Assembly (NCBI RefSeq): GCF_026230195.1
Contig: NZ_CP036501.1
Location: 1,302,001 to 1,366,000, forward strand
Length of the DNA: 64,000 nt
Reading direction: 5' to 3'
From: Candidatus Paraluminiphilus aquimaris
Lineage (GTDB): Bacteria; Pseudomonadota; Gammaproteobacteria; Pseudomonadales; Halieaceae
Position numbers and translations under genes: made by a program. Below the pieces are notes generated by a model. The model made no database searches. It saw only the letters and a program-made list of their open reading frames with translations, and had not been told where the DNA came from. Position 1 is the stretch's first letter; the number at the start of each line of letters is the position of its first letter. Below are positions 34,099 through 42,512 of this stretch, piece by piece.

Positions 34099-36218
34099 AG
34101 TCTGTCTCCAAATTGATAACGCATCGTTGCGCCCACTGTACGCGGCTCACCAAATTGATAATAGGGCTCGAGGACGTACTCTTTTCTCGGGTCATTGCCA
34201 AACGTTCCGAATCCGCGGGTAACCGTTTTCTTATCTTGCAGATTTCGCCCCCAAACAGTGACCTCCCAAGCGCCGATTTGCCAAGCGATATTGGCATTGA
34301 CCAGGCGAGCCGACGGCGACTGAATGTCGTGTCGATCGGAGAGAAAAAACGCATCCCGTCCCGTGACTTCTAGCGAGGCGGAAACGTTTTTAGCCATATC
34401 CCAAGTAGCGCTCAATCGATATTGATCAGCGGGTGCTTGCGGCTGATCTCGGCCTGACAGGTCAGTGCTGTCGATATTGACGTAGGTGTCAAACTGCGCA
34501 TCGAGTCGGGCGATAAATGCTGAGACGCCCAGCGATGGTGCCACACGCCAGTCCAGTGTCGCTTCCAAACCGCGGTTCGTGCCACTTGCTGCATTATCTG
34601 TAAAGTCGGTAAAGGACGTGCTGCCGTCGCTGCGCGGTATGACGAGAGACCCTTTGACCTGCTGGTCACCCCTGTCCATATTGAATAGCGTGATGGATCC
34701 ACTAACACGATTATCCGCGCTACTAAACCGGTACCCAAGCTCCGTATTGAGCAGGCGTTCCTCGTCAAAACGTGTGGCGTCGGCAAAAGCCGATACGTCA
34801 ATCTCATCAACCAAGCTCAATAACGTCGAGGAGAGCGAGGGGTTAACACCCCCGGCACGAACGCCACGCGAGATCGTCGCAAACACCGACCCCGTTTCGG
34901 TTATCCGCCAGTTTACAGAGACGTTTCCTGTCCAATAATTGTCATTGAAGCTCTCTGTAACGCCGGCTGAGTCGCGATAGTTAACCTCGCGCTGCTCGAG
35001 TCTGGTTCCTAGCGTGAGCGTAATATCGTCGGTAAGTGAGTGAGATAACTGTCCGTAGAGTGCAAGCGTATCGGCCTTATTAAGGCTGCCAAATGCCGCG
35101 TCTAAGTAGGTGTAGTCGCGATTAAGAGACTCCTCGTCTTGCCGTGCGTAGACCCCGGCCACCCAGTCGGTCGCATCGCTATTGCTCGGGCTTAAACGCC
35201 ATTCTAGCGTGCGACGCTTGAGGTCGCGGGCGTAAGAGTCAAAAGAGCTGTATTCCCAAAAGGGACGGATGCCCACATAACTCCAGTCCTCGTCGTAACT
35301 GTAAACTGTGTCCGCCGAGACATCGCTTACCTGAATCATCGACGTATAGTCCTCACCAAAACGATGCCAGCGGATGAGTGCAGACGTCATATCGAGGCTA
35401 TCCTCGCCCGGCTGATCGCTCAGCGTTTCGCGTGTATTGTCGAGCGAGAAGGCGTCGTAACCATTTTGCACTTCGACCTTGTTTACCTTCATGTCCACAC
35501 TATGTTGACCAGAAACATGACGCAGGGCGAAACGCGTTGTTTGCTCATCTCTGTTGTTGGTGTCATCGACCCCAAGGTACGTATTCTCGATCCAACCATC
35601 GGAGGCAAAGCGTTGATGAGCCAAGCGAGCGGAGAGGGTATTGGTAAGAGGCGCATTAGCGATGACTTCGAGCCGTCGCCCTGAGTAGTTCTCCATTCCC
35701 ATTGCGACGCTGAGCTTTGCATCACTTGTGGGGGTCTGTGTTTCGGTGCTAATAAGCCCCGCCAATGCTCCCGCACCCATTATTGCGCCTTGGGGGCCTC
35801 TGAGTACGTCCACTTGCGAGGTATCGAAGGTGGTCAGTGCGCCGCCGAGACCGCTGATATCGACACCGTCTTGGAGCAAGATAACGGATGGGTTAATGGG
35901 CTCCACGAACTGGCTTCGTTCACCAATGCCTCGAATCTGGAAAAATCGCTGACGCGAAGCGCCGGCTGAGGCGGAGAGGTTTGGCACAAGGGTGAGCAGA
36001 TCCTCAAAATGCGCAGCCCCTCGCGCACGGACATCGCTTTCGGTAACTGACGTGACACTGAGATGATTAATATCTGCTTTCATCAATGCCGCGGTGATAA
36101 CGATCTCTTCAAGCTGTGCGGTACTGGCTTGGGACGCAACCGTCAGCTGGCCTAACAGGATCATCGCACTTGCGGTGAAACCTAGACGTTCTTTGGGTGG
36201 ATAAGGGGGGGACATCAT
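34095..36218 (-). CDS. TonB-dependent outer membrane receptor, probable thiamine or thiamine-precursor importer
   Basis: The 707-residue receptor has a signal peptide ending around TVASQASTA, a TonB box-like EEIVITA, a plug domain (SVTSVTESDVRARGAAHFEDLL, FQIRGIGERSQF) and a 22-strand-barrel-like remainder ending in YQFGDRL. It would import a scarce substrate across the outer membrane using TonB energy. The TPP riboswitch directly upstream and the thiamine-binding, PnuT and kinase genes downstream argue for thiamine or a pyrimidine/thiazole precursor. The start is ATG 36218; an in-frame TTG two codons earlier is less likely. AGAGGAAA at 36230-36237 is the ribosome binding site. Receptor specificity is inferred only from context. 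Confidence 0.9.
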   Translation of the reverse strand: MMSPPYPPKERLGFTASAMILLGQLTVASQASTAQLEEIVITAALMKADINHLSVTSVTESDVRARGAAHFEDLLTLVPNLSASAGASRQRFFQIRGIGERSQFVEPINPSVILLQDGVDISGLGGALTTFDTSQVDVLRGPQGAIMGAGALAGLISTETQTPTSDAKLSVAMGMENYSGRRLEVIANAPLTNTLSARLAHQRFASDGWIENTYLGVDDTNNRDEQTTRFALRHVSGQHSVDMKVNKVEVQNGYDAFSLDNTRETLSDQPGEDSLDMTSALIRWHRFGEDYTSMIQVSDVSADTVYSYDEDWSYVGIRPFWEYSSFDSYARDLKRRTLEWRLSPSNSDATDWVAGVYARQDEESLNRDYTYLDAAFGSLNKADTLALYGQLSHSLTDDITLTLGTRLEQREVNYRDSAGVTESFNDNYWTGNVSVNWRITETGSVFATISRGVRAGGVNPSLSSTLLSLVDEIDVSAFADATRFDEERLLNTELGYRFSSADNRVSGSITLFNMDRGDQQVKGSLVIPRSDGSTSFTDFTDNAASGTNRGLEATLDWRVAPSLGVSAFIARLDAQFDTYVNIDSTDLSGRDQPQAPADQYRLSATWDMAKNVSASLEVTGRDAFFLSDRHDIQSPSARLVNANIAWQIGAWEVTVWGRNLQDKKTVTRGFGTFGNDPRKEYVLEPYYQFGEPRTVGATMRYQFGDRL

Positions 36219-36334
36219 TGGCAAAGCGGTTTCCTCTACTCAGGTCGAACTTCGGTAATCGAAGCTCGATGGTCAAAGCGCTTGGGTCAGTGCACGACGA
36301 GAAACAACTGGAGGGCCCGTTGGGGCTTAGCGTC

Positions 36335-36420
36335 CTGTTCCTACGCCGGTACTAACCGGTTCAGGTTCAACGGGTTTGCTGTATCAGCATCTCAGGCAGT
36401 GCCACCCCGCAGGTGTGGGA
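36335..36420 (-). promoter_or_regulatory. TPP riboswitch (THI element)
   Basis: On the minus strand the conserved THI core is plain: GGGGTGGCA, then CTGAGA (plus 36390-36395 read in reverse), then ACCCGTTGAACCTGAACCGG and the closing TTAGTACCGGCGTAGGA. Basal helix P1 can form between CCTGC (36413-36409) and GTAGG (36344-36340). It lies about 115 bases upstream of the TonB receptor start and should repress the whole minus-strand operon when thiamine diphosphate is plentiful. The expression platform is discussed among the findings. Confidence 0.95.
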
Positions 36421-36802
36421 AACCTTAACAGAAATGATCCGGGCAAGGGAGTGTGACGCTTCCTGGGTCCTCCTCTCTCCTACCTAGTGCAGAGATGTGG
36501 CGCACGCAATAAGAAAACGGCATTGCGTGGTCGGTGAGATGGTATTGAGGATCGCCCGCAGAAGCATCAACCGACATAGAGGCTCTGCAAAAACTGCGGC
36601 TTAGGAAAACCCATGCATTCGCTTTGACTTCCGATGGATTTGCTAGTGGAATGACCGGTAAAGCAGTCTTTATTTACGGTGTGTGCAAAAAGCAGCAGCG
36701 AGTAAGCAAAACCGTGTAGATTGGAGCACTAGAAACACCTTATTTAGCCGCATGGCACGAAAGCGGTGCCACAAGCAGAAACTGAATTTGTAGGTTGATC
36801 CC
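36421..36802. other. divergent intergenic region between the riboswitch and the GAF protein gene
   Basis: About 380 bases carry the promoter for the thiamine operon (not pinned down) and the leader of the GAF/GGDEF-like gene. Apart from the inverted repeat at 36753-36771, no RNA gene or open frame is recognised. Confidence 0.5.
36753..36771. repeat. inverted repeat upstream of the GAF/GGDEF-like gene
   Basis: TGGCAC (36753-36758), seven-base spacer, GTGCCA (36766-36771): a perfect six-base palindrome about 30 bases before the start at 36803. It could be an operator or a small leader hairpin. It lacks the spacing needed for a sigma54 promoter. Confidence 0.45.
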
Positions 36803-37831
36803 ATGAGTAATGCCGACCAGGTTGCCGATTCCCAGTCACCGATATCCGTTGCGGAGTTCGCTCGTCGACAACTTGCCGTAGTTGAGCGACAGATGCTGTC
36901 GGCTACCGACCTCGCAGACCTTGTTGAGCTGTCAATAACGGGGATTCGACAACTTTCCGGTGGTTCTCAGGTCGAGCTCTGGTTGCACGACCCGGTGGGT
37001 GAGCTCGATCGACACTTAGATGCGATTGGTGTCCTATCCGGTGCGGTGCAATTGCTGGACGACAGCTATTCCTTCGTCTCGCTTTACAGCGAGGACCCTA
37101 TGTGGAATAGAACGACCTCTGGCATGTTCAACGATACGGCGCTTTTCAAGTCGACTAGTACGATCGAACAGACACTGATGATTCCTGTATTGGACCATGA
37201 ACTGCTTGTCGGTAGTGTGCACGTTGGTAATCCCCGTAGTGCCGTGATGATGGACGGCAGCCAGATGGCAATGCTGTCCGATTTCGTAGCAAAAATGCCA
37301 CTCCTGATTAACCGATTGATAGAGATGAACCGCATTCGTGATTTTGTTCTTCTCGATCCCGCGAGCCACGTCGCCAACCGAGCTGGGTTACTGCGTGATC
37401 TTGAGCGTGAAATAAGTCGCGCCCGACGCAGCAATAAAGCGCCCTTGTTGGTGGCGCTCAAATTGGTGGGTTTAGAGAGTATGAGCAACCTCTCGCAGCG
37501 ACACATTCAACACCGAATCTTGCGCTCGGTTGCGGCGAAAATTGCTGAAGGGTTGCGCGATACCGATTCGGTAGCGCGGATTTCCGAGGAGTGTTTTGGC
37601 GTTATGGTGGTGGATGCGCCACGTGAAGACGCAAGCAGTATTGTCGAGCGATGGGAAACTGAGCTTCAGGGGCAGCTTATCGATGACGGTGCTGGGGGCA
37701 TGATTGAGCTCCGTACAGAAAGCAGTTTCCATCAGTGCGATTTGTCGACGCTTGAGGATAACGATGCCTCTCAGATAGCGCATTCGCTTATCAGTACCGT
37801 CGAACAATCCCTAGTACGTGACCCAAGTTAA
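36803..37831 (+). CDS. GAF-like domain protein with degenerate GGDEF domain
   Basis: The 342-residue cytoplasmic protein starts with helical and GAF-like sequence (about residues 15-180; VELWLHDPVGEL, QTLMIPVLDHELLVGSVHVG). The C-terminal part has a diguanylate-cyclase fold: DPASHVANRAGLLRDLEREISRARR resembles the usual DxLTxLxNR entry. The catalytic GGDEF position reads SEECFGVMV, so cyclic-di-GMP synthesis is unlikely and a binding or scaffold role is more probable. It sits 100 bases upstream of gspC on the same strand and might be co-expressed with secretion genes, although a promoter in the gap is possible. Confidence in the GGDEF relation is good, in the GAF part moderate. Confidence 0.7.
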   Translation: MSNADQVADSQSPISVAEFARRQLAVVERQMLSATDLADLVELSITGIRQLSGGSQVELWLHDPVGELDRHLDAIGVLSGAVQLLDDSYSFVSLYSEDPMWNRTTSGMFNDTALFKSTSTIEQTLMIPVLDHELLVGSVHVGNPRSAVMMDGSQMAMLSDFVAKMPLLINRLIEMNRIRDFVLLDPASHVANRAGLLRDLEREISRARRSNKAPLLVALKLVGLESMSNLSQRHIQHRILRSVAAKIAEGLRDTDSVARISEECFGVMVVDAPREDASSIVERWETELQGQLIDDGAGGMIELRTESSFHQCDLSTLEDNDASQIAHSLISTVEQSLVRDPS

Positions 37832-37931
37832 GCGTCAGAACCGGTTTGGAGCGCGATAGCTGTCATTTTTTAGTCACCATTTTGTGCGCTAGCTCGGCTA
37901 CACTGCGTGTTGCAGTTTAAAGGCACCAAAC

Positions 37932-38951
37932 ATGAACACCCCGACCGCTATTATGAACCAGCTGAACATCGATGCCCGCGTACGCAGCGCGTTGCGATGG
38001 CTGTCCGATTCAGAGCGGTTGCCTAAGTTACAGCGCGCTCTATTGCTTGTTCTGGTGCTCTGGGTAATTAACAGTGCCGCCAACGTCGTTATAGCCCTTA
38101 TCCCGAGCGATCAGATGGCGCGACAAGAGCACGTATCAATTAACCCCGCACCCTCCACCTCAGGGGCATCTCTTAGTGCCGAGACAATCGATGTGTCGAG
38201 TATTCTCGGTGTGGACGTGTTTGGGCCGGTAGCGGTGAGTGAAGTTCAGGCGGCCATTGAGGAAGTGGCGTCGGTTAACCCCCGTGATGGCATCGAAGCA
38301 GGTGCTCAGGAGACGCGGTTGGCGCTGAAATTGACGGGCATTATTGCGTCCACATCAGACGGCCTTGGGAGTGCGATGATCGAAGCCAAAAAGCAGCAAG
38401 AGCTTTATGTCGTCGGTGATGCCTTGCCGGCCAATGGCAAAGTTACGCTCGCGAAAATTTTACCCAAGCAGGTGGTTATTGATAACAATGGCACCTACGA
38501 GCTGATAACGCTGTTTGGTGATGCCACTATCGCGGGCATTGTGGAGATGGCTGCAAAGCCTGCACAAACGCTTGCTGAGCCCGCCAATACAGAGACCACA
38601 GCGCCGTCTAGCGTCAACGTTAATCAACAGCGGCGTCTCGCCTCCCGCTACCGACAGCAGCTTTATAACGATCCCCAGTCTTTGTCGGGACTTTTGTCGA
38701 TCAGCGCTGTACAGGGGCAGGGCGGTCTGAAGGGATACCGCGTTTCGCCCGGTCGGGATACTGCACAATTTACGGCACTCGGTTTTAAGTCGGGTGACAT
38801 TGTCACCGCGGTAAACGGCTATGCGTTGAGTGACCCCACTAACACCGTGCGTCTCTATCAATTGATGCGAGACGCAACCGATGCGACATTTGAGATTGAA
38901 AGGGATGGCGCGCCTGTTTCTATCAGTGTCAGTCTGAGCACGATCCAGTAG
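37932..38951 (+). CDS. gspC: type II secretion protein GspC
   Basis: The 339-residue inner-membrane protein has a short cytoplasmic N-terminus, one membrane helix (ALLLVLVLWVINSAANVVIALI), the periplasmic HR domain (about residues 80-190, including LALKLTGIIAS and AMIEAKKQQELYVVGDAL) and a C-terminal PDZ-like domain (LKGYRVSPGRDTAQFTALGF, KSGDIVTAVNGYAL). GspC links the inner-membrane platform to the secretin and helps recruit substrate. It opens the gsp operon, followed by gspD after 15 bases. Confidence 0.93.
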   Translation: MNTPTAIMNQLNIDARVRSALRWLSDSERLPKLQRALLLVLVLWVINSAANVVIALIPSDQMARQEHVSINPAPSTSGASLSAETIDVSSILGVDVFGPVAVSEVQAAIEEVASVNPRDGIEAGAQETRLALKLTGIIASTSDGLGSAMIEAKKQQELYVVGDALPANGKVTLAKILPKQVVIDNNGTYELITLFGDATIAGIVEMAAKPAQTLAEPANTETTAPSSVNVNQQRRLASRYRQQLYNDPQSLSGLLSISAVQGQGGLKGYRVSPGRDTAQFTALGFKSGDIVTAVNGYALSDPTNTVRLYQLMRDATDATFEIERDGAPVSISVSLSTIQ

Positions 38952-38966
38952 GAGAATTTATTAACC

Positions 38967-40970
38967 ATGCAGGCAAAGCTGGCTAAATTTAAAGCATTGA
39001 TTCAATCGCTCGTCCTATTCATGGCGTTGTGCGTTCCGCATGCGGGTGCTCAGGATTTCACGGTCAATCTGAAAGACACGGATATTCAGGAATTCATCGA
39101 GTTTGTGGCTGACGTAACCGAAACGACGATCGTTGTTGACCCCTCTGTTAAAGGCAAGATTAAAGTTATATCAAGCAAGCCCGTATCTAAGGCAGAGTTG
39201 TACGATTTGTTTCTGTCCATTCTCGATGTGCACGGTTATACCGCAGTCAGGAGCGGCGCCGTGGTCCGCGTTATCCCCAACAAAAATGCTCGCTCTTCAC
39301 CGGTGGATGTCATCTCGGGGACTTCGGACATCAACGCAGAATATGTCACTCAGGTAATACGTTTAGATAATGTCTCTGCGGCAAAGCTCATTCCGGTGCT
39401 CCGTCCATTAGTGCCCCAGCAAGCTCATATGGCGGCCTACGCACCGAGTAACGCGATCATCATTTCCGATATTCGCGCCAACATTGATCGAATGGAAAAA
39501 ATCATTGCCAGCATGGATCAGTCTGCTGTTAAAGAAACGGAGATCATCAAGCTAAAGTATGGCGTCTCTACTGACGTGGTTGAAATGCTCAAGACGCTAG
39601 AAAAGTCGCGCGCAGGTGAAGGTGCGGACGCGAGTAAGGAGGCGACGCTTGTTGCCGATAAGCGAACCAACAGTGTCGTCGTGACTGCGGATGAGTTGAG
39701 TATCGAACGTATCAAGAGTCTGATCGACTACCTCGATATACCGCTTGAGCAAAGCGGTAATGTTCGGGTGATGTACCTTGAGTATGCCGACGCGACGGAG
39801 GTTGCCGAGGTCTTGACGCGGGTAATGCAAAATCTATCTCGACTCGATGATGAGGCGAGCGGCCGGAGTCGCGCCGCGAACGCCGCTAAATCAACGATCG
39901 AAGCCGATGCAGGGACAAACAGTCTCATCATCACGGCCGATACAGACGAGATGGCAGCGCTAGAGTCTGTTATCGCGCGCCTGGATATTCGCCGCGCTCA
40001 AGTGCTGGTAGAGGCCATTATCGTTGAGATGGAAATTGTCGAAGGGCGTGAGCTGGGCTTGCAGTGGCTGTTTGCCAACGACTCGGGACTTTATGGGAGC
40101 AACATCAGTAGTAGTAGCGCGCAACAGGCGCGAAACGCCACCATTGCACAGGCTATTATTCCCCAGGACTCCGAGTCTACGGACATTGGTATTCGCGATC
40201 TCGCAGGCGCCCTATCTCAAGTCCCCGGAACCACCTTCGGTTGGGGCGTAGTCGATGAAGGTCTGACAATGACCACCATCTTAAATGCGCTTGAGTCACA
40301 GGGTAACGCCAATATCTTATCAACGCCCAGCCTCCTGACCCTAGACAATGAGGAGGCCTTCATTACCGTGGGACAGCAGGTGCCTTTTGTTACCGGAAGC
40401 TATACCAATACGGGCGCAGCCAATGGCGTGGCAAACCCCTTCCAAACCATTCAGCGTGAAAATGTCGGCGTGACGCTCCAAGTGACCCCTCAGATAAATG
40501 AAGGTGACTCGGTGGTAATGGATATTGTGCAAGAGGTCTCTAGTATCTCTCAGCAAGTTCTCTCTGCCTCAGACGTCATCACGAATGAGCGCAAGATCGA
40601 GACAAAAGTGCTGGCTAAAGACGGCGATATTGTCGTGCTCGGCGGTTTGGTTAAAGACGACGTTCAGGACTCTCAACAAGGTGTCCCTTTGTTGTCGGAT
40701 ATCCCCGTTTTGGGGCGTCTTTTCCGAAGCGATGTGGTGTCAGTCACCAAGTCAAACTTACTCGTATTTATTCGTTCTACGATTATTCGCGACGACGCTG
40801 ACCTTGCGGGTGCGACAGCTGAAAAGTATCGCTACATTCGTGATCAGCAGCGGGAGCGGCGCGCTCAAGGCTTACGGTTCCTTGATGACAGCGTGATGCC
40901 TGTCCTGCCCTCTTGGGAAGACCGTGTTAGGTCTTTACCTGAGGCCAATGAGGAGTCGATCGAGCAGTGA
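38967..40970 (+). CDS. gspD: type II secretion secretin GspD
   Basis: The 667-residue outer-membrane channel protein has a signal peptide ending HAGAQ. N0 starts with DFTVNLKDTDIQEFIEFVADVTE, followed by N1-N3 repeats (YVTQVIRLDNVSAAKLIPVLRPL; IKLKYGVSTDVVEML; VRVMYLEYADATEVAEVL) and the secretin domain (VEAIIVEMEIVEGRELGLQW, STPSLLTLDNEEAFITVGQQ, VLGGLVKDD). It assembles a pentadecameric gate for folded exoproteins. The stop overlaps the gspE GTG. No pilotin gene is seen nearby. Confidence 0.96.
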   Translation: MQAKLAKFKALIQSLVLFMALCVPHAGAQDFTVNLKDTDIQEFIEFVADVTETTIVVDPSVKGKIKVISSKPVSKAELYDLFLSILDVHGYTAVRSGAVVRVIPNKNARSSPVDVISGTSDINAEYVTQVIRLDNVSAAKLIPVLRPLVPQQAHMAAYAPSNAIIISDIRANIDRMEKIIASMDQSAVKETEIIKLKYGVSTDVVEMLKTLEKSRAGEGADASKEATLVADKRTNSVVVTADELSIERIKSLIDYLDIPLEQSGNVRVMYLEYADATEVAEVLTRVMQNLSRLDDEASGRSRAANAAKSTIEADAGTNSLIITADTDEMAALESVIARLDIRRAQVLVEAIIVEMEIVEGRELGLQWLFANDSGLYGSNISSSSAQQARNATIAQAIIPQDSESTDIGIRDLAGALSQVPGTTFGWGVVDEGLTMTTILNALESQGNANILSTPSLLTLDNEEAFITVGQQVPFVTGSYTNTGAANGVANPFQTIQRENVGVTLQVTPQINEGDSVVMDIVQEVSSISQQVLSASDVITNERKIETKVLAKDGDIVVLGGLVKDDVQDSQQGVPLLSDIPVLGRLFRSDVVSVTKSNLLVFIRSTIIRDDADLAGATAEKYRYIRDQQRERRAQGLRFLDDSVMPVLPSWEDRVRSLPEANEESIEQ

Positions 40971-42511
40971 ATACGGCCACTGACAAACTCGATGATGTCG
41001 CAGCAATTCCGCTTGAAACGACGGTTGAGCTGTCCGGTGAATCGGTCCGTGGGTTGTTGCCGTTCGGGTTCTCTAAGGCCCATCAAGTGGTGTTGGAACG
41101 TGGCGACGACGGTTTGGTGCTCAGTCATGTCGGACGGTTACAGACCGATACCTTGCTCGAAGTGCGAAGAGTAGCGGGTGAGAAGTTTCTACTGGAGAAA
41201 GTGGATGAAGCTACGTTTCAGCTACGTTTAAGTGGTGCGTACCAGCGAAGCCAAAACCAGGCGGCGCAAGTGGCTGAAGATTTATCGTCCGATGTTGATT
41301 TAGCGAAACTGGTCGATGAGATACCGGATTTAGGCGACCTCGCTGACGCGGAGGATGACGCGCCGATCATTCGGCTGATCAACGCTATTTTGTCTCAGGC
41401 GGTGAAAGAGCAAGCTTCAGACATTCACATTGAAACCTTTGAAGATCGATTATCGATTCGCTATCGAATCGATGGTGTGTTGGCGGAGGTACTATCACCC
41501 AAGCGAATGCTGGCACCTCTTTTAGTGTCGCGGCTGAAGGTGATGGCTAAGCTCGATATTGCGGAAAAGCGTATCCCACAGGATGGCCGTATTTCAGTGC
41601 GGATTGCAGGGCACGCGATCGATATTCGTATGTCGACAATGCCCTCGGCACACGGCGAGCGCGTGGTGTTGCGATTGTTGGATAAGCAGGCGGGACAACT
41701 TGAGCTTGGCCAGTTAAAGATGAATCAGCAGGTCGGCGAGGGATACCGGTCTTCACTGGCGCGTCCACACGGCATTATTTTGGTGACGGGGCCAACAGGC
41801 TCGGGTAAAACAACGACGCTGTACGCTGGTCTCTCGAGCATCAACCAAACTTCACGCAATATTTTGACCATCGAGGACCCTGTGGAGTACATGCTGCCAG
41901 GTGTCGGTCAAACGCAGGTCAATACAAAGGTGGATATGACCTTTGCGCGTGGCTTGAGAGCGATTCTTCGTCAGGATCCCGATGTGGTTATGGTGGGCGA
42001 AATTCGCGACCTTGAGACGGCGGAAATCGCGGTTCAAGCCTCGCTTACAGGGCACCTAGTGCTATCCACACTTCACACGAATACGGCCATTGGTGCTGTC
42101 ACGCGCCTACAAGATATGGGTGTTGAGCCTTTTTTGCTGTCATCGAGTCTGGTGGCAGTCATGGCACAGCGCCTGGTTCGTCTGCTATGCACGGATTGTT
42201 GTGAGTCAGCGGACGCGACACCGGCCGAGCGTGAATTGCTGGGCCTGGAGGGTGATGCGCCCGTTCAGCTCCATCATGCAAAGGGTTGTCCAAAGTGCAA
42301 CATGACGGGATATCGAGGTCGCACCGGTATCTACGAGCTAATTGAGGTCGATGAGACCCTTCGTACTGCCATTCATGAGGGTGTTGGTGAGCAGGCGATG
42401 CTTGAAATCGCCCGCATGAACTACCCGGGTATTCAGGCAGATGGCAAGCGCCGAATTCTGGCCGGTGAGACGACGCTGGAAGAGGTGTTGCGCGTTACCT
42501 CGGTGAAATAG
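40967..42511 (+). CDS. gspE: type II secretion ATPase GspE
   Basis: The 514-residue cytoplasmic AAA-like ATPase powers pseudopilus growth. It has an N-terminal GspL-contact region, IKEQASDIHIE-like sequence (here VKEQASDIHIETFEDRLSIR), Walker A GPTGSGKTTTLY (around residue 274), Asp box, Walker B VVMVGEIRDLETAEIA and the HLVLSTLHTN His box. A tetracysteine zinc site is present (LLCTDCCES and GCPKCNMTGYRGR). The start is a GTG overlapping the gspD stop (GTGA). Confidence 0.96.
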   Translation: MNTATDKLDDVAAIPLETTVELSGESVRGLLPFGFSKAHQVVLERGDDGLVLSHVGRLQTDTLLEVRRVAGEKFLLEKVDEATFQLRLSGAYQRSQNQAAQVAEDLSSDVDLAKLVDEIPDLGDLADAEDDAPIIRLINAILSQAVKEQASDIHIETFEDRLSIRYRIDGVLAEVLSPKRMLAPLLVSRLKVMAKLDIAEKRIPQDGRISVRIAGHAIDIRMSTMPSAHGERVVLRLLDKQAGQLELGQLKMNQQVGEGYRSSLARPHGIILVTGPTGSGKTTTLYAGLSSINQTSRNILTIEDPVEYMLPGVGQTQVNTKVDMTFARGLRAILRQDPDVVMVGEIRDLETAEIAVQASLTGHLVLSTLHTNTAIGAVTRLQDMGVEPFLLSSSLVAVMAQRLVRLLCTDCCESADATPAERELLGLEGDAPVQLHHAKGCPKCNMTGYRGRTGIYELIEVDETLRTAIHEGVGEQAMLEIARMNYPGIQADGKRRILAGETTLEEVLRVTSVK

Positions 42512-42512
42512 T

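Noticed and set aside
36753-36771. TGGCAC-containing palindrome as a sigma54 promoter
   Set aside because: GG-to-GC spacing does not fit; it is better described as an inverted repeat.
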